Assembly: GCF_902506455.1 (NCBI RefSeq)
Contig: NZ_LR733844.1
Coordinates: 125,133 to 189,132, forward strand
From: Sphingomonas sp. 8AM
GTDB taxonomy: Bacteria; Pseudomonadota; Alphaproteobacteria; Sphingomonadales; Sphingomonadaceae
Reading direction: 5' to 3'
DNA: 64,000 nucleotides
The notes beneath the pieces are model-generated. The model was not told the origin of the DNA, did not search any database, and saw only the letters and a list, made by a program, of their open reading frames with translations. Positions within the stretch are counted from its first letter, which is position 1. The number at the start of each line of letters is the position of its first letter. Of this stretch, positions 1-7,509 are shown piece by piece. A program made the translations under genes and the position numbers.

Positions 1-131
1 GGACGGGGTCAACCGGGCGCGTCATCGATAACGCCCGCACGCGCGGCCTCAAGCATCCGGCGCCGCGAGGATCAGCGCGAGGGCGAGGCACAGGATGGCT
101 AACCCCCCTGCGCCGATCATCCTGAGGTCGA

Positions 132-1232
132 CTACAGCGCGCGTGCCTCACCATCGGCGAGGAAGTGCGTGCAGACCTGCGCCTCGGGCGTGTCGCCCGC
201 AGCGAGCGCCGCCACCGTGACCCAGCCCGCCGCGCGCATCCGCGCTGCTTCCGCTGGAGGCGTGTCGATCGGGAGGAACAGGCGGCGGCGGTCATGCACC
301 GGCGGATCGCCGAGCAACCGGTCGGCGTAGAGCGAGAAGCCGGTCGCCGCTTCCTCCGCGCCGCCTTCATGGACCACCGCATAGGTGCCGCCGCGCCCGA
401 TCTCGGTCCCCGAGCCGCCGCCGAACAGCGAGAAGCCGAGCCACGTCTGATATTCGAAGCCGTGCCGCTCGGTGGGGTCTAGCGTCATCGCTACACGGTC
501 GCCGACCGCCGCCGCGATCGCCGCCAGCCCGTCCAGCCGCGTCGCGAGCACGCCGGTGCGATCGAACGCGCGCAGCCGTGCCAGCGCCTGCTCGAAGGGG
601 CCGGCCGCCTCGATCAGCGGCAGATAGTCGGGCGCGACCGCCGCGACGCCGCCAGCATCCTTCGCGTCGAGCCGCTGGCGGAGCGTGTCGAGCACGTCGG
701 GCGCGATCGGTAGCGGCCCGGCGGCGAGCGTGTCGACGAGGTCGGGGAGCGTGAAGTCGATCGAGGCGCGCGTCACCCCGGCCGCCTCCAGCGCGTCGAT
801 CGCGACGGTGACCACCTCCTGCGCGGCGGCGAGCGAGTCGAGCCCGAACAATTCCGCGCCGATCTGCCGCGTCTCGCGCGCCGGCGACAATTGGCTCGCG
901 CGCAGCTTGAGCACCGCGCCGGCATAGCTGAGCCGCACCGGGCGCGGGTGGTGCCCCATCCGCGTCGCCGCGATCCGCGCGATCTGCGCGGTCAGGTCGG
1001 GGCGGATCGCCAGCGTCCGCTGCGACACCGGATCGACGAAGCGCACCGCATCGTGCAGCGCGCCGGCCTTCAGCCGCGTGCCGAGCCCGTCGGCGAATTC
1101 GGCGAGCGGCGGATCGACCCGCTCATAGCCGTGCGCGCCGATTGCGGCGAGCACCCGCGCCTCGATCGCGGCGGCGGCATCGGCGAAGGGCGGCAGGCGG
1201 TCGCGAAGACCTTCGGGCAGGAGCGCGGTCAT
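132..1232 (-). CDS. hisZ: ATP phosphoribosyltransferase regulatory subunit HisZ
   Basis: HisZ is the histidyl-tRNA-synthetase-like regulatory subunit that pairs with short-form HisG for the first step of histidine biosynthesis. The 366-residue protein has the class II synthetase-like core: a motif-2-like segment (RPDLTAQIARI, about residues 77-87) and a glycine-rich C-terminal strand (GFSLFGGGSG, about 266-275). Its length suits HisZ and it lacks the C-terminal anticodon-binding domain of true HisS. It is the third gene of a serC-serA-hisZ run on the minus strand, an order I associate with sphingomonads. HisG is not in the window. A strong hairpin abuts its ATG and contains its ribosome site (separate entry). 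Confidence 0.93.
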   Translation of the reverse strand: MTALLPEGLRDRLPPFADAAAAIEARVLAAIGAHGYERVDPPLAEFADGLGTRLKAGALHDAVRFVDPVSQRTLAIRPDLTAQIARIAATRMGHHPRPVRLSYAGAVLKLRASQLSPARETRQIGAELFGLDSLAAAQEVVTVAIDALEAAGVTRASIDFTLPDLVDTLAAGPLPIAPDVLDTLRQRLDAKDAGGVAAVAPDYLPLIEAAGPFEQALARLRAFDRTGVLATRLDGLAAIAAAVGDRVAMTLDPTERHGFEYQTWLGFSLFGGGSGTEIGRGGTYAVVHEGGAEEAATGFSLYADRLLGDPPVHDRRRLFLPIDTPPAEAARMRAAGWVTVAALAAGDTPEAQVCTHFLADGEARAL

Positions 1233-1265
1233 GCCAGCCCTCTGCCGCGCGGACAGAGGGCTGGC
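1233..1265 (-). promoter_or_regulatory. 12-bp perfect hairpin abutting the hisZ start codon
   Basis: The arms are 1233-1244 and 1254-1265 (GCCAGCCCTCTG and its exact complement), with a 9-nt loop whose outer CC/GG can pair further. On the minus strand the hisZ-proximal arm contains AGAGGG five nucleotides before ATG, the only plausible ribosome site, so the hairpin would hide it. No T-run follows, so it is not a standard intrinsic terminator for serA. Inference: translational control of hisZ, or a processing/attenuation site between serA and hisZ. Confidence 0.6.
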
Positions 1266-1272
1266 AACTGTT

Positions 1273-2850
1273 TCAGAACGACAGCCCCATTGCGGTCTTC
1301 ACGCCCGGCAGCGCCTTGACCTGTGCGAGCAGCTCCGCATCGACCCGCTGGTCGACCGACAGCAGCAGCACCGCCTCGCCGCCCGCTTCCCGGCGACCGA
1401 GGTGGAAGGTGCCGATGTTGACCCCCGCCTCACCGAGCAGCGTGCCGATGCGACCGATGAAGCCCGGCGCGTCCTCGTTGACGACGTACAGCATCGCGCC
1501 GGTCAGATCGGCCTCGACCTTGATCCCGAACAGCTCGACCAGCCGCGGCGCGCTGTCGCCGAACAGCGTCCCCGCCACCGAGCGCTCGCCATCGGCGGTG
1601 CGCACCGCGACGCGCAGCAGCGTGTGGTAATCGCCCTCGCGCTCGGTGCGGATCTCGCGCACCTCCATGCCGCGGTCGCGCGCCAGAACGGGCGCGTTGA
1701 CCATGTTCACCGTGTCGGTCTGCTGGCGCAGGAAGCCGGTCAGCACCGCGCTGGTCAGCGGCTTGGGATTGAGGTCCGCCGCCGCGCCCTCGCGGTGGAT
1801 CGAGATGCGGTCGATCGCACCGGTCGCCAGCTGCCCGACCAGCGAGCCGAGCTTTTCGGCGAGGCCCATGTACGGGCGCAGCTTCGGCGCTTCCTCGGCA
1901 GACAGGCTGGGGACGTTGAGCGCGTTGGTAACGCCGCCCGAGACCAGATAATCGGCCATCTGCTCGGCGACCTGGATCGCGACATTGACCTGCGCCTCGG
2001 TGGTCGACGCGCCGAGGTGCGGGGTCGAGACGAAGTTCGGGGTGCCGAACAGCGGGCTTTCCTTGGCCGGCTCCTGCACGAACACGTCGAGCGCCGCGCC
2101 CGCGATATGGCCCGAATCAAGCCCTTCCTTGAGCGCCGCCTCGTCGATCAGCCCGCCGCGTGCGCAATTGACGATCCGCACGCCCTTCTTCGTCCTGGCC
2201 AGGTTCTCCGCCGACAGGATGTTGCGGGTCTGGTCGGTCAGCGGCGTGTGGAGCGTGATGAAGTCGGCACGCGCCAGCAGTTCGTCGAGCGTCACCTTGG
2301 TCACGCCCAGCTCGATCGCGCGTTCTTCGGTGAGGAACGGGTCGAAAGCGACGACCTTCATCTTCAGCCCCAGCGCGCGGTCGGCAACGATCGAGCCGAT
2401 ATTGCCCGCGCCGATCAGGCCGAGCGTCTTGCCGGTGACCTCGACGCCCATGAAGCGGTTCTTCTCCCACTTGCCGGCCTGCGTCGAGGCGTCGGCCTCG
2501 GGCAGCTGGCGCGCGAGCGCGAACATCAGCGCGATGGCGTGTTCGGCGGTGGTGATCGAATTGCCGAACGGCGTGTTCATCACGACCACGCCCTTGGCGG
2601 AGGCGGCGGGGATGTCGACATTGTCGACGCCGATCCCGGCGCGGCCGACCACCTTCAGGTTGGTGGCGTGTTCGAGGATCTCCCTGGTGACCTTGGTCGA
2701 GCTGCGGATTGCGAGCCCGTCATAGTCGCCGATGATCGCCTTCAGCTCATCGGGGGTCTTGCCGGTGATCACGTCGACCTCGACTCCGCGCTCGCGGAAG
2801 ATCTCGGCAGCGCGCGGGTCCATCTTGTCGGAAATCAGTACCTTGGGCAT
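1273..2850 (-). CDS. serA: D-3-phosphoglycerate dehydrogenase
   Basis: Catalyses NAD-dependent oxidation of 3-phosphoglycerate to 3-phosphohydroxypyruvate, the first step of serine synthesis. It is the long form (525 residues): a D-2-hydroxyacid dehydrogenase core with the Rossmann motif GLIGAGNIG near residue 144, the catalytic arginine in NCARGGLID, a catalytic histidine in STPHLGAS, an intervening ASB domain, and a C-terminal ACT domain (about 450-525) that usually gives serine feedback. I chose the ATG at 2850 because AAGGGA lies six nucleotides upstream and the family starts MPKVLISDK. An in-frame ATG two codons earlier (2856) sits directly on the ribosome site. It lies downstream of serC across a repeat-bearing gap. 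Confidence 0.96.
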   Translation of the reverse strand: MPKVLISDKMDPRAAEIFRERGVEVDVITGKTPDELKAIIGDYDGLAIRSSTKVTREILEHATNLKVVGRAGIGVDNVDIPAASAKGVVVMNTPFGNSITTAEHAIALMFALARQLPEADASTQAGKWEKNRFMGVEVTGKTLGLIGAGNIGSIVADRALGLKMKVVAFDPFLTEERAIELGVTKVTLDELLARADFITLHTPLTDQTRNILSAENLARTKKGVRIVNCARGGLIDEAALKEGLDSGHIAGAALDVFVQEPAKESPLFGTPNFVSTPHLGASTTEAQVNVAIQVAEQMADYLVSGGVTNALNVPSLSAEEAPKLRPYMGLAEKLGSLVGQLATGAIDRISIHREGAAADLNPKPLTSAVLTGFLRQQTDTVNMVNAPVLARDRGMEVREIRTEREGDYHTLLRVAVRTADGERSVAGTLFGDSAPRLVELFGIKVEADLTGAMLYVVNEDAPGFIGRIGTLLGEAGVNIGTFHLGRREAGGEAVLLLSVDQRVDAELLAQVKALPGVKTAMGLSF

Positions 2851-2874
2851 GTTCATTCCCTTTCGGAAACGGCC

Positions 2875-2966
2875 GTCATCCCCGCGAAGGCGGGGATCCA
2901 GAACCTCTGACGTTGCGGCTCTAACGACGACCTGCGTGTCTGGATTCCCGCCTTCGCGGGAATGAC
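2875..2966. repeat. Dispersed palindromic repeat, family B, copy 1
   Basis: A 92-bp element bounded by inverted 28-bp arms (2875-2902 and 2939-2966) of the GTCATTCCCGCGAAGGCGGG type. The 36-bp centre is not palindromic and contains CTCTGACGTTG, GGCTCT and ACCTGC blocks. The same blocks occur in reverse orientation in the copy at 45072-45163. It sits between serC and serA, which run in the same direction, and so is the only major repeat here outside a convergent gap. Confidence 0.85.
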
Positions 2967-2977
2967 GAAGTTAAGGA

Positions 2978-4132
2978 TCAGGCCGCCTTGGCGGTCGCGT
3001 AGGCCCAGTCGAGCCACGGTCCGAGCGCCTCGATATCGGCGGTGTCGACCGTGGCGCCGCACCAGATGCGCAGCCCCGCCGGCGCATCGCGGTAACCCGC
3101 GACGTCATAAGCGGCGTCTTCCTTTTCGAGCAGCGCGGCGAACTTCTTGATGAAGTCGGCGTCGGCGCCCTCGACTGTCAGGCACACGCTGGTCTTCGAG
3201 CGCGAGGCTTCGTCTTCGGCGAGATGCCCGAGCCAGTCGCGCTCGGCGACGATCCTGTCGAGCGCGGCGGCGTTCGCGTCGGAGCGCGCGATCAGCCCGC
3301 GCTCGCCGAGCCCTTTGGCCCATTCCAGCGCCCAGATCGCATCCTCGACCGCGAGCATCGACGGGGTGTTGATCGTCTCACCCTTGAACACGCCCTCGGT
3401 GAGCTTGCCCTTGGAAACGAGGCGGAACACCTTCGGCAACGGCCACGCCGGCGTGTAGCTTTCCAGCCGCTCGACCGCGCGCGGCCCGAGGATCAGCACG
3501 CCGTGCCCGCCCTCGCCGCCCAGCACCTTCTGCCAGCTGAACGTCGCGACGTCGATCTTGTCCCACGGCAGGTCGTAGGCGAACACGCCGCTGGTCGCGT
3601 CGGCGAAGCTCAGCCCGGCGCGATCGTCGGGGATCCAGTCGCCGTTCGGCACGCGCACGCCGCTGGTGGTGCCGTTCCAGGTGAACAGCACGTCGTTCGA
3701 CCAGTCGATCTGCTGCAGGTCGGGGAGTTGGCCATAATCGGCGCGGATGACGGTCGGATCGATCTTCAGCTGCTTGACCGCGTCGGTCACCCAGCCTTCG
3801 CCGAAGCTTTCCCATGCCAGCGCGGTGACGGGGCGTGCGCCGAGCATCGTCCACATCGCCATCTCGAACGCGCCGGTGTCCGAACCGGGGGCGATGCCGA
3901 TGCGGTGCGTGTCGGGCAGGTTCAGCAATTCGCGCATCAGGTCGATGCAATATTGCAGGCGCTGCTTGCCGAGCTTCGAGCGGTGCGAACGCCCGAGAAC
4001 ATCGGTCGCGAGCCTGGCGGGATCGTAGCCGGGGGGCTTGGCGCACGGGCCGGACGAGAAATGCGGACGCGCCGGTTTGGTGGCGGGCTTCGTCGGCGCA
4101 AGAATGGCGTCGGCGGCAGTCGAATCAGTCAT
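2978..4132 (-). CDS. serC: Phosphoserine aminotransferase
   Basis: A PLP-dependent class V aminotransferase converting 3-phosphohydroxypyruvate and glutamate to phosphoserine, the step after SerA. At 384 residues it matches the alphaproteobacterial SerC type. The PLP lysine lies in FSWQKVLGGEG, and the N-terminal segment FSSGPCAKPPG is typical of the family. The start is supported by AAGGAGAGAC eight nucleotides upstream of the ATG. It is the first gene of the serC-serA-hisZ run. A phosphoserine phosphatase (SerB) is not seen here. Confidence 0.95.
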   Translation of the reverse strand: MTDSTAADAILAPTKPATKPARPHFSSGPCAKPPGYDPARLATDVLGRSHRSKLGKQRLQYCIDLMRELLNLPDTHRIGIAPGSDTGAFEMAMWTMLGARPVTALAWESFGEGWVTDAVKQLKIDPTVIRADYGQLPDLQQIDWSNDVLFTWNGTTSGVRVPNGDWIPDDRAGLSFADATSGVFAYDLPWDKIDVATFSWQKVLGGEGGHGVLILGPRAVERLESYTPAWPLPKVFRLVSKGKLTEGVFKGETINTPSMLAVEDAIWALEWAKGLGERGLIARSDANAAALDRIVAERDWLGHLAEDEASRSKTSVCLTVEGADADFIKKFAALLEKEDAAYDVAGYRDAPAGLRIWCGATVDTADIEALGPWLDWAYATAKAA

Positions 4133-4267
4133 GTCTGTCTCTCCTTACAGAGAGCACGCGCGGCGTTGGGACCGCGTGGCCCGTCGATCGCGCTACAGAC
4201 GCGCAGCCCCGCTGGCAAGCCGCGCGATCGTCTAAAATGGATCAAGGCATGAGTGAGCGGGGGTGAC

Positions 4268-4963
4268 ATGACGAACGACGACGCCTTGCGGCGGGACCCG
4301 ACCCGCACCGGGAAGATCGCGATCGCCGCGATCTGGCTGTGGTTTGCCGCGGCGGCGGCCGAAGGGCTTGGCCGGCTTGGCGAAATCGGCGTGCTGGGCG
4401 GTTTCGGCGGAGTGATCGCGAGCCATGACGCCCTGGTCCGGTCCGACAATGCCACCGCGGCTTTGTCGGCGCTGAGCATCATCGGTCTGGCGATCGCTGC
4501 GGCGGCGGTGTTGCGCTGGGTCTACATGACGAACCGCAACGCCCATGCGCTGAGCGATCGGATCGTGTGGGGACCGCGCACCTCCCCCTTCTGGTCAGTG
4601 GCGTGGTTCTTCGTTCCCGTCGCGGGGCTGATCCGCCCGTTCAGCGTGTTCAGCGCGACGTGGCGGATCTCGGCCAGCCCGGACGCGTACGAGATGGTCG
4701 GCGTTCCGGCCCTGCTCCGCTGGTGGTGGGGATTGTGGCTGGCCAACGCCGCGGTGGGCAAGGTCGCGTCGACTCTCCACGACAGCGGCAAGGTGCCCGG
4801 CGACATGATCGGCGCCGATTACGTCCTGTTCGCCAAGGTGCTGATCGACCTGCCGCTCACGATCGTGCTGACCGTCATCATCCTCCGCCTGTCGCAGTGG
4901 CAACGCGCGGCTTTAGCCCGGGGCGAAGCGCCGCTACATCAGGACGATGAGGTCATGGCGTAA
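4268..4963 (+). CDS. DUF4328 family membrane protein
   Basis: A predicted inner-membrane protein of 231 residues and unknown function. Several hydrophobic helices are visible: about 12-35, 55-80, 100-125, 150-165 and 185-205. The WGPRTSPFWSVAWFFVPV stretch resembles the W-P rich segments of DUF4328 proteins, which are often found with DUF4282-like membrane proteins. I took the ATG at 4268 because GGGGGTGAC lies just upstream. An in-frame GTG at 4253 would add five residues. Its 3' end overlaps the next gene by 17 nt, so the two are probably co-transcribed. Confidence 0.7.
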   Translation: MTNDDALRRDPTRTGKIAIAAIWLWFAAAAAEGLGRLGEIGVLGGFGGVIASHDALVRSDNATAALSALSIIGLAIAAAAVLRWVYMTNRNAHALSDRIVWGPRTSPFWSVAWFFVPVAGLIRPFSVFSATWRISASPDAYEMVGVPALLRWWWGLWLANAAVGKVASTLHDSGKVPGDMIGADYVLFAKVLIDLPLTIVLTVIILRLSQWQRAALARGEAPLHQDDEVMA

Positions 4964-5606
4964 CCGTCCGTCCCGCGCGCTGCTGCCCGCGCTGCTGCTC
5001 GTCGGCTGCGGGCGCGCCGAACGTCCGGCAGCCCCGACCCAGCGTGCGCGGGTCGACCTGCCGTCGGCGCGCGAGACCCGGCAATGTTTCGCCGACCTGC
5101 GCGCGCTCGGCGTCGATTTCCAGCCGTTGCCCGACAAGGACAATGGCGGCGGCTGCGCGCTGGTGGGGACGGTCAAGCTGCTCGACATCGGCGTGCCGAC
5201 CGCCAATCTCGGCGCGGTGCGCTGCGGCGAGGCGCGCGCCTATGCCGCCTGGGCACGCAACGGCGTGGCGCCCGCGGCGTATCAGATCCTCGGCTCGGAA
5301 CTGTCGCGCGTCGTCAGCATGGGCAGCTACGCCTGCCGCAACACCGTCGGCACCAGCGGCCCGGCGCGCCGCTCCGGCCACGCGACCGCCAATGCGATCG
5401 ACATCGGCGCGTTCGAGTTGAAGGACGGCCGGCGCATCTCGATCCTGCGTGACTGGAACTCGTCCGATCCGGCGGTGCGCGACTTCCTCAAGGTCGTCCA
5501 CGCCTCGGCGTGCCGGCGGTTCGGGACGGTGCTGTCGCCCGATTACAATGCGGTGCATCGCGACCACCTGCATCTGGAGGACGACGACGCGCGCTTCTGC
5601 CGCTAA
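4947..5606 (+). CDS. Extensin-like C-terminal domain lipoprotein-like protein
   Basis: A secreted protein of 219 residues whose N-terminus holds a short hydrophobic stretch ending in LLVGCG, consistent with a lipobox. The rest matches the extensin-like C domain of alphaproteobacteria. It carries residues that recall M15/LAS-type zinc peptidases: SGHATANAIDIG (about 150-161) and HRDHLHLE near the C-terminus. This suggests a peptidoglycan-directed activity, but that is inference. Cysteines at several positions may form disulphides. It overlaps the end of the DUF4328 gene by 17 nt. Confidence 0.8.
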   Translation: MRSWRNRPSRALLPALLLVGCGRAERPAAPTQRARVDLPSARETRQCFADLRALGVDFQPLPDKDNGGGCALVGTVKLLDIGVPTANLGAVRCGEARAYAAWARNGVAPAAYQILGSELSRVVSMGSYACRNTVGTSGPARRSGHATANAIDIGAFELKDGRRISILRDWNSSDPAVRDFLKVVHASACRRFGTVLSPDYNAVHRDHLHLEDDDARFCR

Positions 5607-5644
5607 TCTTGCGGGTGTCACAGCGGCGCTCTATCTCACGATGA

Positions 5645-6532
5645 ATGAGTGATACCCGAGTACCGAGCCGCGTCTTCCCACGTGCCAAGCAGGATGCCGA
5701 GGTCGCCAAGACCAACGTCTCCACCCCGCAGACCGAGAGCCCGGCCTACCGCCTTGCCTTTCAGGATATGGACTTCCTGCTGCGCGAGGATCTCCGCCCG
5801 GTCCGCTTCCAGCTCGAACTGCTCAAGACGCAGCTGATCTTCGAGGAAGCGCATATCGACTCGACGTTCGTCTTCTACGGCTCGGCGCGGATTCCCGAGC
5901 CCGCCAAGGCGCAGGCGCTGCTCGATCTCGCCACCGACGAGAAGAGCCGCAAGATCGCGCAGCGGCTGGTCGACAAGAGCAAATATTACGACATGGCGCG
6001 CGAACTGGCGCAGCTCTGCTCGAACTTCCCGCGCGACGAGGCGGGGAAGCGGCATTTCGTGGTCTGTTCGGGCGGCGGCCCGTCGATCATGGAGGCCGCC
6101 AATCGCGGCGCGGCGGACGTTCACGCCGAATCGATCGGGCTGAACATCGTGCTGCCGCACGAACAGGCGCCCAACCCGTACGTCACCCCGGCGCTGTCGA
6201 CGCAATTCCACTATTTCGCGCTGCGCAAGATGCACTTCCTGCTCCACGCGCGCGCGCTGGCGGCGTTCCCGGGCGGGTTCGGGACATTCGACGAATTGTT
6301 CGAGCTGCTGACGCTGATCCAGACCGGCAAGGTCGAGCCGATCCCGGTGCTGCTGTTCGGGCGCGAATTCTGGCAACGCGTCATCAATTTCGAGGCGCTG
6401 GTCGAGGAAGGCGTGGTGTCGGAACGCGACCTCGGCATCTTCCGCTATGTCGAGAGTGCCGCGGAAGGCTGGGCGGTGGTGCAGCAATTCTATCGCGACC
6501 GGCAGGCGGCGCGCGAGGCGGCGGGAAAGTAA
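5645..6532 (+). CDS. LOG-family protein (TIGR00730-like nucleoside monophosphate phosphoribohydrolase fold)
   Basis: A Rossmann-fold protein of the lysine-decarboxylase-like/LOG family, whose characterised members cleave the N-glycosidic bond of nucleoside 5'-monophosphates (cytokinin activation in plants). The diagnostic motif is AFPGGFGTFDELFE (about 210-223), with GSARIPEP (about 79-86) and CSGGGPSIMEAANRGA (about 140-155). At 295 residues it is longer than the minimal LOG because of an N-terminal extension. Lysine decarboxylase activity, a common database name, is unlikely. Its actual substrate is unknown. Confidence 0.85.
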   Translation: MSDTRVPSRVFPRAKQDAEVAKTNVSTPQTESPAYRLAFQDMDFLLREDLRPVRFQLELLKTQLIFEEAHIDSTFVFYGSARIPEPAKAQALLDLATDEKSRKIAQRLVDKSKYYDMARELAQLCSNFPRDEAGKRHFVVCSGGGPSIMEAANRGAADVHAESIGLNIVLPHEQAPNPYVTPALSTQFHYFALRKMHFLLHARALAAFPGGFGTFDELFELLTLIQTGKVEPIPVLLFGREFWQRVINFEALVEEGVVSERDLGIFRYVESAAEGWAVVQQFYRDRQAAREAAGK

Positions 6533-6539
6533 GCCCCTT

Positions 6540-6624
6540 CGTCATCCCGGACTTGATCCGGGATCCCGCTTCTCACCAACCTGGCGAAGAAGAAGCGGGC
6601 CCCGGATCACGTCCGGGGCGACGG
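6540..6624. repeat. Dispersed palindromic repeat, family A, copy 1
   Basis: An imperfect inverted repeat of about 85 bp. The left arm begins CGTCATCCCGGACTTGATCC and runs to CCCGCTTCT; the right arm is AGAAGCGGG through CCGGATCACGTCCGGGGCGACGG. The variable centre is about 17 bp. It lies between the convergent genes ending at 6532 and 6645. Two near-identical copies occur at 9837-9921 and 13739-13820. Confidence 0.88.
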
Positions 6625-6644
6625 ACGCCGGGAGGGCGCGCCGC

Positions 6645-7031
6645 CTACGCCGCCGCCGGCTCGTACACAAGCTCGGCGGGCTCGCGCTTCGGCAACGGCG
6701 GCATGCCCAGGCGGCGCATGTCCACTGCGGTCAAACGGTTGAGCACCACCGCGCCGAGGCGGCGGTCGCGTGTCTCGATCAGCACGCCGCCGTCGATCAA
6801 TCGTAGCATCGGCCATTGTACGCGTCGCGCGCGCACCCGCGACCCGCGCGCGACGACCAGCGCGAGCTGTCCTTTCCCGTCGATCGTCAGCGCGGCGCGA
6901 CCGTCGTCACCGATCGCGGCATCGAAGGCTACAAAGCCGGGCAGCGCCTCCGCCACCGCTTCGATGGCCTCGTCGACAGTGTGAATCAGCCGCTCTTCCC
7001 GACCAAAGCCGAGCAGCCGCCCCAATCGCAC
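6645..7031 (-). CDS. Conserved hypothetical protein
   Basis: A 128-residue protein I do not recognise. It has no signal peptide or membrane helix. It appears beta-rich, with a basic central patch (RGSRVRARRVQW) and a proline-rich tail ending EPAELVYEPAAA. The GTG start at 7031 was chosen because it lies five nucleotides after the stop of the DUF442 gene; translation may be coupled. It is the last of three minus-strand genes (recQ, DUF442, this gene). Confidence 0.6.
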   Translation of the reverse strand: MRLGRLLGFGREERLIHTVDEAIEAVAEALPGFVAFDAAIGDDGRAALTIDGKGQLALVVARGSRVRARRVQWPMLRLIDGGVLIETRDRRLGAVVLNRLTAVDMRRLGMPPLPKREPAELVYEPAAA

Positions 7032-7036
7032 CGAGG

Positions 7037-7465
7037 TCAGCCCGCGTGCGCCACCGCGTCCAGCGCGGGGCGCAACCCGCGCAGGTCGTAGCCGGCCTCC
7101 GCTGCCTTGGCCGTAAGCGCGTCGGCATCGTCGCCCTGCGCGGCGCGCGCGAGCGCCCAGAGATTGCACGAGCGCGTGCCCGAGCGGCAATAGGCCAGCA
7201 CCGGCCCGTTCGCCGCCGCCAGCGCTGCGCGCATCGCATCGACCTGCGGCCGGGAGAAGCCGGCGTGGGTGATCGGGATCGCGGTATAGGCGAGCCCCGC
7301 CGCCTCCGCCGCGATACGGATCGCGTCGCCCGCGGGCTGGCCGGGCTCTTCATCGTCGGGACGGTTGTTGACGATCGCGACATAGCCGGCGGCGGCGAGC
7401 GCGGGGACATCATCGGGGCTGATCTGCGGGGCGACCGCGATCGTCGGATCGAGAGGACGAAGCAT
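7037..7465 (-). CDS. TIGR01244/DUF442 family phosphatase or sulfurtransferase-like protein
   Basis: A 142-residue protein of the DUF442 (BLH-type) family, which has the fold of cysteine-based phosphatases. The active-site loop is YCRSGTRSCNLW (about 92-103), a C-X5-R signature (C93, R99) comparable to HC(X)5R. Family members are linked to sulfide-responsive beta-lactamase-like proteins, but no such partner is adjacent. Its substrate is unknown. It sits 44 bp downstream of recQ and 5 bp upstream of an unknown gene. Confidence 0.82.
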   Translation of the reverse strand: MLRPLDPTIAVAPQISPDDVPALAAAGYVAIVNNRPDDEEPGQPAGDAIRIAAEAAGLAYTAIPITHAGFSRPQVDAMRAALAAANGPVLAYCRSGTRSCNLWALARAAQGDDADALTAKAAEAGYDLRGLRPALDAVAHAG

Positions 7466-7509
7466 CGCGCTTCCGTAGCGAAACACGCGCCGGTCGTCAG
7501 CCGGAAACA

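Noticed and set aside
49..120. 23-residue hydrophobic open frame after hisZ
   Set aside because: It is too short and lacks a spaced ribosome site; there is no evidence it is translated.
1231..2910. 559-codon open frame opposite serA
   Set aside because: It is antisense to a clear serA and results from GC-rich codon bias. Its translation is compositionally skewed (Arg, His, Asp) with no domain.
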